From contig JAFVYV010000010.1 of assembly GCA_017508485.1 (NCBI GenBank), positions 41,067 to 105,066 on the forward strand: a DNA stretch of 64,000 bases. The letters run 5' to 3'. This document shows, one piece after another, positions 50,422 to 58,949 of the stretch. This DNA is from Clostridia bacterium (GTDB lineage: Bacteria > Bacillota > Clostridia > Christensenellales > Borkfalkiaceae). The stretch's first letter is position 1; the number at the start of each line of letters is the position of its first letter. Below the pieces are notes generated by a model. That model worked only from the letters and a program-made list of their open reading frames with translations, ran no database searches and had not been told where the DNA came from. A program made the position numbers and the translations under genes.

Positions 50422-52350
50422 TTATACTCTTTTTTCTCTGTCTTCAATGACTAACTTGTCGTAAATTTCTTTTCTTTCCATTGAACCAAGTTCGCCATCT
50501 TTTCTACTTCTAACGGCTACGGTACCGTCTTCTACTTCCTTATCGCCTACTACGAACATATAAGGAACTTTTGCTAGTCTTGCTTCTCTAATCTTGTAAC
50601 CGATTTTTTCCTTTCTATGGTCAACTTCTGCACGAAGTCCTAAACGAGTTAGTTCTTCTTGAACTTTGTCTGCATATTCTGCGCTTCTGTCAGTTACAGG
50701 AAGTATCATAACTTGCGTTGGGCTCATCCATAATGGGAACGCACCACTATACTTTTCAATAAGCATTGCGAGTGTTCTTTCATAACAACCGATTGAACTT
50801 CTGTGGATAACGAAAGGATATTGCTTTTCGCCGTTTTCATCAACGTAAGTCATACCAAAACTTCTACCTGCGGCGAAGTCTAATTGAATTGTAATAATCG
50901 TGTCTTCCTTGCCATAAACGTTCTTTGCTTGAATATCAAGTTTTGGTCCGTAGAAAGCCGCTTCATCATCTGCTTCAACGTAGTCTAAGCCGATGTTGTC
51001 TAAAATCTTTTTCATTAACGCTTCAGTTTCTTCCCAAGCCTTGTCGTTGTCAATGTACTTTTCTTTATTGTCGCCACGCTTACTAAATCTAAATGATACG
51101 TCTTCTTTTAAGCCTAAGCATTCTAAGAAGTAGTAACTTAAATCTAAGCACTTTTTGAATTCCCCTTCAATTTGTTCAGGAGTACAAACGATGTGGCCGT
51201 CTGATAAAGTAAATTGTCTAACTCTAATAAGCCCGTGCATTTCGCCACTTGCTTCCTTTCTAAATAAGGTAGCAGTTTCACTATATCTGCAAGGTAAATC
51301 TCTATAACTCTTTAGACCGTTTTTGTAAATTTGGTATTGGAAAGGACAAGTCATTGGGCGAAGGGCTAATACGTCTGGCGCATTTTCATCACCGATAATG
51401 AACATTTTGTCTCTATAATGGTCCCAGTGACCTGAAATTTTGTATAGGTCGCTTTTTGCCATATAAGGAGTTTTAGTTATCATAAAGCCCCTTCTTTCTT
51501 CTTCATCTTCTACAAATCTAGATAAAATTTGTAAAATTTTAGCACCTTTTGGCATTAAGATTGGTAAGCCTTGACCTACTGTGTCTTCAGTCATAAATAT
51601 ACCTAAATCTCTACCTAATTTATTATGGTCTCTTTTCTTATCTTCTTCAACCTTTAATAAGTATGCTTCAAGGTCTGCCTTTTTATAGAAAGCCGTGCCG
51701 TAAATACGGGTAAGCATCTTGTTCTTTTCATCTCCACGCCAGTAAGCACCTGTGATTGAAGTTAGTTTAAACGCTTTAATTAAACCTGTTGATGGAAGGT
51801 GTGGTCCTCTACATAAATCAACAAAGTCGCCTTGCTTATAGAAAGAAATTGCTTCTCCTTCAGGAAGGGCTTTTATTAGTTCCTTTTTGTAAGGTTCTTT
51901 AAAGTTGTCCATTAACTTTAACGCGTCCTTTCTTGAAAGTGTAAATCTTTCAATAGGTAAATTACCCTTTATAATATCGTTCATTTCCTTTTCAATTTTT
52001 GCTAAATCTTCTTCCTTGATAGGGGTTTTGAACTCAAAGTCGTAATAAAAACCGTTTTCAATAGTTGGACCTATTGCTAACTTACAAGTTGGGTAAATAT
52101 TCTTTACTGCTTGTGCTAAAACGTGTGAAGTTGTGTGTCTATACACGTCTAAACCTTCTGCATCTTTGTTAGTGATAATTTGTAGTTTGCAGTCTTTTGT
52201 GATTTCATAAGATAGGTCAACTAATTCCCCGTCAATTTTACCGCATATTGCGTTTCTAAAAAGACCTTCGCTTATGTCTTTTGCAACTGCTCCTACAGTT
52301 ACTTTTTCGCCATATTCTAATTTTGAGCCGTCTAATAGTAAAATTTCCAT
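50422..52350 (-). CDS. thrS: Threonine--tRNA ligase
   Basis: This 642-residue enzyme has an N-terminal TGS domain (about 1-60), an editing domain with YRHTTSHVLAQAVKNIYPT (about 70-88), class II aminoacyl motifs (LRPMTCPFQYQIY, about 330; FVIHRSSIGCYERTLAMLIE, about 511-530) and a C-terminal anticodon-binding domain. The Cys/His of the editing and zinc sites are present. It is regulated by a T-box leader upstream. ytxC lies next door, as in Bacillus. Confidence 0.97.
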   Translation of the reverse strand: MEILLLDGSKLEYGEKVTVGAVAKDISEGLFRNAICGKIDGELVDLSYEITKDCKLQIITNKDAEGLDVYRHTTSHVLAQAVKNIYPTCKLAIGPTIENGFYYDFEFKTPIKEEDLAKIEKEMNDIIKGNLPIERFTLSRKDALKLMDNFKEPYKKELIKALPEGEAISFYKQGDFVDLCRGPHLPSTGLIKAFKLTSITGAYWRGDEKNKMLTRIYGTAFYKKADLEAYLLKVEEDKKRDHNKLGRDLGIFMTEDTVGQGLPILMPKGAKILQILSRFVEDEEERRGFMITKTPYMAKSDLYKISGHWDHYRDKMFIIGDENAPDVLALRPMTCPFQYQIYKNGLKSYRDLPCRYSETATLFRKEASGEMHGLIRVRQFTLSDGHIVCTPEQIEGEFKKCLDLSYYFLECLGLKEDVSFRFSKRGDNKEKYIDNDKAWEETEALMKKILDNIGLDYVEADDEAAFYGPKLDIQAKNVYGKEDTIITIQLDFAAGRSFGMTYVDENGEKQYPFVIHRSSIGCYERTLAMLIEKYSGAFPLWMSPTQVMILPVTDRSAEYADKVQEELTRLGLRAEVDHRKEKIGYKIREARLAKVPYMFVVGDKEVEDGTVAVRSRKDGELGSMERKEIYDKLVIEDREKRV

Positions 52351-52364
52351 ATACTTCTCCTTAT

Positions 52365-52591
52365 AAAAAAAGCCCTTAAACTATGATTAGTTTAAGGACG
52401 AATAAATCCGTGGTTCCACCTTAATTGCCAAAAATTTGGCCACTTTAGTAGGTTTTTTACAGTTAAAACCATAAAACTTGCCGATATTTAAGTGGTTTCA
52501 TAAAAAAGGTTTTATAAGGTCACACCAACCCCTTACTCTCTGAAAAAACTTATTTCTTACTACTTGTCTTAAACCGTTTGGCTTATTTATC
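52365..52591 (-). ncRNA. T-box riboswitch controlling thrS
   Basis: On the minus strand, this leader ends with the T-box sequence AAGGTGGAACCACGG (52408-52422), which pairs with the uncharged tRNA acceptor end. It is followed by a terminator hairpin whose CCTTAAACTA arms (52374-52383 and 52388-52397) end in a seven-T run. A stem I region near the 5' end carries AGAGAG and GGTTGGTG elements. The specifier appears to be ACC (Thr) at 52494-52496, followed by A as expected. Uncharged tRNA-Thr would favour readthrough. Confidence 0.93.
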
Positions 52592-52597
52592 CATTAC

Positions 52598-52626
52598 ATA
52601 ATATACCCTAAAGCAGTTTTTGTCAA
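52598..52626 (-). promoter_or_regulatory. Promoter of the thrS T-box leader
   Basis: On the minus strand, a perfect TTGACA is 17 bases from TATTAT, just upstream of the leader. The -35 overlaps the end of the ytxC coding region. Confidence 0.85.
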
Positions 52627-53342
52627 GTGGTTTTTGATATTAAAACTTTATCGCCATAATATTCCATTAAATAAAATTCATCAGTTTTTGGTAGGTCGCC
52701 GTTTAATTCAATTAAGCCACAACCACTTAAGATTATTTCCCTTATAATTTTACCTTCTAAAAAATCTTCGTTCATAAGTTCTCCCCTTTTTTGAAGGCGA
52801 AAGCGTAGGTCGTAAACCCTGCCTGTGTCTACGTAGATTTTCTTTTTTCTACCGTCTAGTAGGTAGGTTATAAAATCTTTTAACTGCTCTTTTGAAAAAT
52901 AACTTGGAATATATGAAACTATCTCTTTCCACTTGTTTTTAAGTAGAATTAGTTTAAAGTTGTATATTCCGTCTATTGCAATTTCCGTTTGCCTTTTGAA
53001 CCTTTCAATAGAATATTTTTTGTCTTCTTCAAGGTCGGCTGCAATTAGCGAGGCTAAAAGTAGTTCCCTTTCAACTTCCGTTAGACCGTTTACTAATATG
53101 CTTTTTCTAAAATAGTCGTACTTATAATTTATGGCTATAACGTCTGCAACCTTGTCTAAAACTTCTTCTTTTATTATCTCTTTATAAACTTCTGGTACAA
53201 CTATTTCTAACTTAATTCTATTTTGGTTTTCAACTACCTTAAAAGAAGATTCCGTTTGGTTAAAAATTTCTCTTAAGGTAGAAAGTATATAATTTAGGTT
53301 TTTGGAGTTTTCACCCCTTTCTGTTATTGTTATTTTAGTCAT
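52623..53342 (-). CDS. ytxC: YtxC-like sporulation-associated protein
   Basis: This 239-residue protein resembles YtxC in layout, with a VIAINYKYDYFRKSILVNGL segment (about 88-107) and a FITYLLDGRKKKIYVDTGRV segment near 160. In Bacillus, ytxC is adjacent to thrS and belongs to a poorly understood sporulation-associated family. Its position next to thrS here supports the assignment. No enzymatic function is known. Confidence 0.72.
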   Translation of the reverse strand: MTKITITERGENSKNLNYILSTLREIFNQTESSFKVVENQNRIKLEIVVPEVYKEIIKEEVLDKVADVIAINYKYDYFRKSILVNGLTEVERELLLASLIAADLEEDKKYSIERFKRQTEIAIDGIYNFKLILLKNKWKEIVSYIPSYFSKEQLKDFITYLLDGRKKKIYVDTGRVYDLRFRLQKRGELMNEDFLEGKIIREIILSGCGLIELNGDLPKTDEFYLMEYYGDKVLISKTT

Positions 53343-53347
53343 ATATT

Positions 53348-55168
53348 TTAGTTTACGCTTTTAGCACCCCTTTTATTTATTCTTTTTCTTAAAATAAGTT
53401 TGTAAATTTCTGAAATTACTATTATTGAAAGGGTTAACGCCAAAATTTTTACCCAAACGATAAACGGTAGTGGCGAAATGCCAAAAGGTTTGCTTAAAAA
53501 TTCTACTATTACAACTTGCATTATAAAGGTTAGTAAAAAGACTATAAGCATAGGTTTGTTTCTTTTTACGTTTTTTAGTACGCTATCTAGACCTAATTCC
53601 CTACTATTGAAGGCGTTAAATAGTTGGAATAGTATAAAGGTAGTGAATAAAACGGAAGAAGACTGTTCTTTTTCTACCCCTAAAAAGTTAAAGACAAGTT
53701 GAAGTAGTAAAACGGTGGAAATAAACAAGCCGTTTACACCGATTTTGAAAAGCATTTTTTTGCTACAAAGATTGCTTTCCTTTTTTATCGGTTTTTTGTC
53801 CATTAAACTACTTCTTGCACTTTCTAACCCTAAGGTTAGGGCAGGTGGTCCGTCCATTATAACGTTTATCCAAAGTAGTTCTAAGGTGTTAAAGGGTGCT
53901 ACGCCAGTTATTAGCAAAGATAAGGTTATAAATAGCACGGCTGAAAGGTTAACCGATAGTTGAAAAAGTATAAACCGTTGCAAGTTTTCGTAAACGTTTC
54001 TGCCAAACGATACGGCTTTTACTATGGTTTCAAAAGAGTTGTCTAATAAAATTACGTCACTCGCTTCTTTTGTGATTTCCGTACCCGTTTGCATTGAAAT
54101 ACCTACGTCTGCTTGTTTTATTGCAGGGGCGTCGTTTATGCCGTCGCCTGTTACTGCAACCACAAAACCTAATTCTTTATACGCTTTTACTATTTTTAGT
54201 TTTGTTAAAGGGGTACTTCTTGCAACTACCGATAGTTTTGGTAAAATCTTTTTTAACTCTTTATCGGTTAAACTATCAATTTTATCTCCCGTTAAAAGAT
54301 AGTCGCCTTTTTTTACCATATTAAGGTCTTTTGCGATAGAAGTTGCAGTTAAAAGGTTATCGCCAGTTAACATTACCACCTTTATACCTGCTTTTTGGCA
54401 AGTTTTTACCGATTTATATGCATCTTTTCTAATTTTATCGTCTAAAACGGCAAAACCGTCAAAGATAAACTCAGCATCGTCTTTATGTAAAAAACAAATT
54501 ACTCGCTTGCCCTTTTTTTCATAACCTTCAATTTGAGTTAAGGTTGAAGTCCCTTCTTTTACAAGTTTTAAGCAAACTTCCGGCGCACCTTTTATTAGCG
54601 TTCTAACACCGTTTTTATAAGAAATAACGGTGGTCATTTTTTTAACGGTACTGTCAAAAGGCTCTACGCTTAGTATTTTGTGCTCTTCTCTTAACTTTTT
54701 GACTTTGTATTTTGCGCTTCCACCTTTAAGGAGTGCTACTTCCGTGCCACTACCACTAAATTCTTCTTTTTTGCCTTTAACTAATACTTCTGCGTTTGAG
54801 TTTATAATGGCGTTTTGCCAAAAAACTTCTTCATTACCTTTTGTAATTACCACCTTTTCAAGCGTCATTTTGTTTTCCGTTAAAGTACCCGTTTTATCTG
54901 AACAAATAACGTTAATTGCGCCCATTGTTTCTACTGCTGAAAGTTTTTTGATTAGTGCGTTTTCCTTTGCTAACTTTATCATATTAAGCGCAAGTGATAA
55001 GGCTACTATGGTAGGCAAGCCTTCAGGGACTGCCGCTACTATTAAAATTATGCTTGAAACAAATGCGCTTTGCAAAGTGGTAAAGTTAAAAGTGCCAGTT
55101 AAAAACAGTTTTACTACGTTTATAACTAATATAAGTACTGAAAATATTGCGCCAAAGATTGTTATTTT
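53348..55168 (-). CDS. P-type Ca2+-ATPase, C-terminal fragment after a frameshift
   Basis: This is the larger part of a type II P-type ATPase. It contains the PEGLP motif (AAVPEGLPTIVALSLALN), the phosphorylation site SDKTGTLTENKMTL, the hinge VTGDGINDAPAIKQ and the C-terminal membrane helices. The reading frame is continuous from about 55168; the first ATG in it is at 55075. The N-terminal domain is encoded just upstream in another frame. Joined, the two give about 860 residues, normal for a SERCA-like calcium pump. The break is one base short in an A-run. Confidence 0.85.
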   Translation of the reverse strand, partial: KITIFGAIFSVLILVINVVKLFLTGTFNFTTLQSAFVSSIILIVAAVPEGLPTIVALSLALNMIKLAKENALIKKLSAVETMGAINVICSDKTGTLTENKMTLEKVVITKGNEEVFWQNAIINSNAEVLVKGKKEEFSGSGTEVALLKGGSAKYKVKKLREEHKILSVEPFDSTVKKMTTVISYKNGVRTLIKGAPEVCLKLVKEGTSTLTQIEGYEKKGKRVICFLHKDDAEFIFDGFAVLDDKIRKDAYKSVKTCQKAGIKVVMLTGDNLLTATSIAKDLNMVKKGDYLLTGDKIDSLTDKELKKILPKLSVVARSTPLTKLKIVKAYKELGFVVAVTGDGINDAPAIKQADVGISMQTGTEITKEASDVILLDNSFETIVKAVSFGRNVYENLQRFILFQLSVNLSAVLFITLSLLITGVAPFNTLELLWINVIMDGPPALTLGLESARSSLMDKKPIKKESNLCSKKMLFKIGVNGLFISTVLLLQLVFNFLGVEKEQSSSVLFTTFILFQLFNAFNSRELGLDSVLKNVKRNKPMLIVFLLTFIMQVVIVEFLSKPFGISPLPFIVWVKILALTLSIIVISEIYKLILRKRINKRGAKSVN

Positions 55169-55920
55169 TTGCTTAAGTCGTTTAGTTTTAAGTTTAGGGG
55201 CGTTTGTTCCTTTTCTATTTTTAGTTCTTTGGTAATTTTGCCAAGTTCACCCCTTTCTCCAACGGCAGTTATAATCATTTCTCCACTACCGTTCTTTACA
55301 AAAGTGCCGGAATACGCCATATTAACCCTTTCGGCTAAATGAATATTTTCATCTAAAACTACCTTTTCGTTTTTTATAACGGAAAGGCTTTCACCCGTTA
55401 AAGAAGATTCGTCAACTTCTAACCCTTCTGCCTTTATAATTCTACCGTCGGCTACTATTTTGTCGCCAGTTTTTAGTAGGACAATATCTCCACAAACTAA
55501 ATCTTCTTTTTTTACTAAAATTTCAACCCCCTTTCTACGCACTAAAACGCTAAGGTTGTCGTAAAGTTTGTTTAAGGCTAAAAAGGCTTTTTTTGAACTG
55601 CTTTCCATAAAAAGCGTGATGACCGTTGAAAGAAAAATGGCAAAAAATATGCCTATTGATTCCATAAAATCAGTTTTTCCTGTTTTTACAAACTCTATAA
55701 TGCTTGTGGTTAAGGTTATTAAAAGGCTGATTAGCAAAATTAACATCATAGGTTCAAGTAAAATTTCAAAAATTTTACCTATTATGCCCTTTTCTTTTTG
55801 CTTTTTTAACCTGTTTTCTCCGTAAAGTTTTTTTGATTTTAAAATTTGGTTTTCATTAAGCCCTTCTTTACTTGAGTTAAAAAATAAAAAGGTGTCTTCT
55901 ATACTTTTTGCGTGAAACAT
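55162..55920 (-). CDS. P-type Ca2+-ATPase, N-terminal fragment before a frameshift
   Basis: This 252-residue fragment has the N-terminal cation-ATPase domain, two membrane helices and the actuator domain motif ESSLTGESLSV (about 170-180). It ends in the sequence AGC AAA AAA TAA. Adding one A, or a one-base backward slip, reads ATA ACA ATC and continues into the next membrane helix and the PEGLP motif of the downstream fragment. A ribosome site (AAGGACAAAG) precedes the ATG. The lesion is either a homopolymer consensus error, a true mutation or, less likely, slippage. Confidence 0.85.
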   Translation of the reverse strand: MFHAKSIEDTFLFFNSSKEGLNENQILKSKKLYGENRLKKQKEKGIIGKIFEILLEPMMLILLISLLITLTTSIIEFVKTGKTDFMESIGIFFAIFLSTVITLFMESSSKKAFLALNKLYDNLSVLVRRKGVEILVKKEDLVCGDIVLLKTGDKIVADGRIIKAEGLEVDESSLTGESLSVIKNEKVVLDENIHLAERVNMAYSGTFVKNGSGEMIITAVGERGELGKITKELKIEKEQTPLNLKLNDLSKK

Positions 55921-55979
55921 ACTTTGTCCTTCTTTTTTAGTTTTAATAAAAAATATGCACAGAAAACTTTTATTATGTA

Positions 55980-56008
55980 TTTACAATCGGTTTTGTTTGT
56001 GATAAAAT
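55980..56008 (+). promoter_or_regulatory. Promoter of the phosphoribosyltransferase gene
   Basis: TTTACA and TAAAAT are separated by 17 bases, with TGTGA directly before the -10. AAGGAG lies before the ATG at 56044. Confidence 0.75.
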
Positions 56009-56043
56009 GTTTTTTGTAAAAATAATGTGTCAAGGAGTTTGAT

Positions 56044-56583
56044 ATGGAAAAAGTTTTTAAAGTTGATATTGAAGGCTATGAAGCAGAATTACCTATTTTA
56101 CCACTTCCTAGTGGCATAAATATTGCGTTTTTTAATTTACACGGCAATACGGAATTAACTGAACATTGTGGTAAGGCTTTAAGTAAATACCTTGCCGATT
56201 GCGACGTGTTAATTACTGCTGAGTCAAAAGGTTTACAATTAACTCACGTTGTTGCAAGAGAACTTGGTATGCACTACTACGCAGTTGTTAGAAAGTCTAA
56301 AAAACTTTATATGCAAGACGGTATTGACGTTACCATTAAAGAATCTATCACAACTGGTCAAATTCAAAAAATGTACCTATCTAAGCACGACGTTGAACTA
56401 CTTAAAGGCAAAAAAGTTGGTATCGTTGACGACGTTTTATCAACTGGCGCAAGTCTTAAAGGGTTAGAAGAAATTGTTAACAAGGCTGGTGGTATTATCC
56501 ACAAAAAGGCTTTCGTTCTTGCTGAAGGCGACTCTGCTTACAGAAAAGACGTTATCTTTTTAGCAACAATTCCACTTTTATAA
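56044..56583 (+). CDS. Phosphoribosyltransferase family protein (adenine PRTase-like)
   Basis: This 179-residue type I phosphoribosyltransferase has the PRPP-binding motif VGIVDDVLSTGASLKGLEEI (about 126-145) and TAESKGLQLTHVVARELGMH (about 59-78). It likely joins a purine base to PRPP to make a nucleotide for salvage. Sequence resembles the Apt/Xpt group, but the base specificity cannot be read reliably. It is monocistronic with its own promoter and terminator. Confidence 0.8.
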   Translation: MEKVFKVDIEGYEAELPILPLPSGINIAFFNLHGNTELTEHCGKALSKYLADCDVLITAESKGLQLTHVVARELGMHYYAVVRKSKKLYMQDGIDVTIKESITTGQIQKMYLSKHDVELLKGKKVGIVDDVLSTGASLKGLEEIVNKAGGIIHKKAFVLAEGDSAYRKDVIFLATIPLL

Positions 56584-56606
56584 TTTAATAACAAAATTTA
56601 AAAATT

Positions 56607-56636
56607 AAAGGGTGCTTAAAAATAGCACCTTTTTTG
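56607..56636 (+). terminator. Terminator after the phosphoribosyltransferase gene
   Basis: GGTGCT and AGCACC form the core of a stem extended by A-T pairs, followed by TTTTTTG. It lies 24 bases past the stop codon. Confidence 0.8.
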
Positions 56637-56730
56637 TTTTTCTTAAGTCAACTTTTTATTCTATATATGTTTTAAAAATACAAAATCTAGCGCTTGGTAA
56701 AAAAATTTTTTCTATACTTTTTTTATATGA

Positions 56731-56759
56731 TTGACAAATAGATAAAAAAGGGGTAAAAT
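56731..56759 (+). promoter_or_regulatory. Promoter of the CofE-like gene
   Basis: A perfect TTGACA is 17 bases from TAAAAT. The roughly 200-base gap before the gene otherwise holds only the terminator of the preceding gene and AT-rich sequence. Confidence 0.85.
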
Positions 56760-56789
56760 TTTAGCGTAAATTATTTAAGAGGTTATTTT

Positions 56790-57962
56790 ATGGATTATCA
56801 AGGCACTATTTCAAGAGGTATTAGAGCTCCTATTATTAGAAAAGGCGACGACCTTGTTAAGATTACTGCTGATTGCGTTATCAATGCTAGTAAGCAAGGT
56901 AATTTTGAACTAAACGATAAAGACGTTGTTGCCGTTACTGAAGCCGTTCTTGCTAAGTCTCAAGGCAATTATGCTACTATTGACGATATTGCAACTGACG
57001 TTAAGGCTAAATTCGGTGATGAAACCGTTGGACTTGTTTTCCCTATCTTTTCAAGAAACCGTTTTTCAAAGGTTTTAGAAGGTATTGCTAAAGGGGTTAA
57101 AAAATTAATAGTTCAACTTTCTTACCCTTCTGATGAAGTTGGTAATAGTTTTATTACTTACGAACAACTTATGGAAAAGAATGTTAACCCTTATACTGAC
57201 GTTTTCACGGGTGATGAATTTAGAAAACTTTTTGGCGACGTTAAACATAAGTTTACTGGTGTTGACTATATTGAATTTTATGAAAAGGTTGGTAATTGCG
57301 AAGTTATTTTAGCAACTAACCCTTGTGAAATCTTAAAACATACTAAGTACGTTATTGCCGCTGATATTCATACAAGAAATAGAACTAAAAAACTTTTATT
57401 AGCAGGTGGTGCTGAAAAGGTTGTTACTTTAGATGAAATTTTATCTGAAAGCGTTAACGGTAGTGGTTATAATGCTGATTACGGTGTGCTTGGTTCTAAC
57501 CTTGCTACTGAAAATAGCGTTAAACTTTTCCCTAGAGATGCTAAAAAGTTTGCTATTGCCCTTCAAAACGAATTAAAGGCTCGTACTGGTAAAACTATTG
57601 AATGTATGGTTTACGGCGACGGTGCTTTCAAAGACCCTGTTTGTGGTATTTGGGAACTTGCCGACCCTGTTGCTTCCCCTGGTTTTACTGATGGATTAAA
57701 GGGCGTTCCTAACGAAATTAAGTTAAAGTACGTTGCTGATAACGACCTTTCAACTTTAACTGGTGAAGATGCCGTTAAAGCCGTTCAAGAAATGATTAAG
57801 AATAAAGATGATAACCTTTTTGCTAAGGAACAAAGTTTAGGTACAACTCCACGTCAACTTACTGACTTACTTGCATCACTTTCTGACTTAACAAGTGGTA
57901 GTGGCGATAAAGGTACACCTATTATTCTAATTCAAAACTACTTTAAGAATTACGCAATGTAA
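56790..57962 (+). CDS. CofE-like (F420-0:gamma-glutamyl ligase family) protein
   Basis: This 390-residue protein belongs to the CofE family, whose archaeal and actinobacterial members add glutamate to coenzyme F420-0. Motifs include KGDDLVKITADCVINASKQG near the N-terminus, DKDVVAVTEAVLAKSQG (about 43-59) and MVYGDGAFKDPVCGIWELAD (about 272-291). No F420 biosynthesis gene lies nearby. Such proteins occur in Clostridia that are not known to make F420, and their function is unsettled; a different amide ligase activity is possible. It is longer than archaeal CofE (about 250). Confidence 0.78.
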   Translation: MDYQGTISRGIRAPIIRKGDDLVKITADCVINASKQGNFELNDKDVVAVTEAVLAKSQGNYATIDDIATDVKAKFGDETVGLVFPIFSRNRFSKVLEGIAKGVKKLIVQLSYPSDEVGNSFITYEQLMEKNVNPYTDVFTGDEFRKLFGDVKHKFTGVDYIEFYEKVGNCEVILATNPCEILKHTKYVIAADIHTRNRTKKLLLAGGAEKVVTLDEILSESVNGSGYNADYGVLGSNLATENSVKLFPRDAKKFAIALQNELKARTGKTIECMVYGDGAFKDPVCGIWELADPVASPGFTDGLKGVPNEIKLKYVADNDLSTLTGEDAVKAVQEMIKNKDDNLFAKEQSLGTTPRQLTDLLASLSDLTSGSGDKGTPIILIQNYFKNYAM

Positions 57963-57978
57963 TTAAAACTAAAAATTA

Positions 57979-58004
57979 AAATCGCAGCCAACTGACTGCG
58001 ATTT
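57979..58004. terminator. Bidirectional terminator between the CofE-like gene and the SDR gene
   Basis: AAATCGCAG and CTGCGATTT form a 9-bp stem with an 8-base loop and T runs on both sides, between convergent genes. Confidence 0.85.
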
Positions 58005-58022
58005 TTTGTTTTTATTTATTCC

Positions 58023-58817
58023 CTATTTTAATATCTTTTTAATTGCAAAGCATTGTAAACTTTTTGGTAGGGCGTTTAGTAAAAGTAAAAGTGGATTTCT
58101 ATTTATTTTGTAGGCAAATTTTGGATTCTTTTTGGTTAAAATTTTGTACGTCTTTTTTGCTAACTTTTCTGCCTTAATCTTTCTTGCTTCTACCTTTTCT
58201 ACTATATCTTTAAACTTTGTTGAAGAAAATGCGTAAAGGTTTGTCTTATTGCAAAAACGGTCAAGTGCGTCGGTTGATGCACCTATCATATCGGTTGCAA
58301 CTGCACCTGCACGAAGAACGCTTACCTTTATATCTTTTAGTTGAAGTTCCATTCTTAATGAGTATGCGTACTTGTCAAGCGCACCTTTTGTTACTGCATA
58401 AATACCGGTAAAAGGCAACGGGTCTAATACGGCAAGTTCGCTTGTGGTTATAACTATTTTTGAGCCACTTTTTAATAACGGCAAAAAGGTTTTGTTTACT
58501 AAATATGCGCCGTTTACGTTGATTTTGAATATCTTTTCAAACTCTTTAGTATCCATTTCTACCAAAGAGTCAAGCATATATATTCCTGCAAAGTGAATTA
58601 TTGCATAAAGGCTATCTGTCACCTTTTTTACTTCTTCAAATGCTTTTATTACGCTATTTTCATCAGTTAAATCGGCTGAAATTGGTATTATATTTTCGTT
58701 AGTGGCTTCTTCTACCCTTTTGTCAAGGGCTAAAACTTTATATCCTTTGTTTGCAAAAAGGTTTGTTGTGGCTTTACCCATTCCACCAAACGCACCTGTT
58801 ATTAAAACGTGTTTCAT
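58023..58817 (-). CDS. Short-chain dehydrogenase/reductase
   Basis: This 264-residue SDR has the cofactor motif LITGAFGGMGKATTNLFANK (about 5-24), a HFAGIYMLDSLVEMD region near residue 75 and the catalytic Ser-Tyr-Lys set in TSELAVLDPLPFTGIYAVTK (about 127-146). It uses NAD(P)H to reduce or oxidise an alcohol or ketone. Substrate cannot be inferred from sequence or neighbours. It stands alone with a ribosome site AAAGGTAA upstream. Confidence 0.86.
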   Translation of the reverse strand: MKHVLITGAFGGMGKATTNLFANKGYKVLALDKRVEEATNENIIPISADLTDENSVIKAFEEVKKVTDSLYAIIHFAGIYMLDSLVEMDTKEFEKIFKINVNGAYLVNKTFLPLLKSGSKIVITTSELAVLDPLPFTGIYAVTKGALDKYAYSLRMELQLKDIKVSVLRAGAVATDMIGASTDALDRFCNKTNLYAFSSTKFKDIVEKVEARKIKAEKLAKKTYKILTKKNPKFAYKINRNPLLLLLNALPKSLQCFAIKKILK

Positions 58818-58889
58818 TTTTTATTACCTTTTTATGTTGTTTTGATTTATTTTATTATACTTTATATTCAATAAAAAAGTCAACTTGCC

Positions 58890-58918
58890 TTGACAAATTT
58901 TTGCTAAGGGTGTATTAT
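58890..58918 (+). promoter_or_regulatory. Promoter of the 233-residue lipoprotein gene
   Basis: A perfect TTGACA is 17 bases from TATTAT. AAGGAG lies just before the ATG at 58950, so the leader is short. Confidence 0.85.
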
Positions 58919-58949
58919 TTAGAAAAGTTTATTTTTAAGGAGAAAAATT

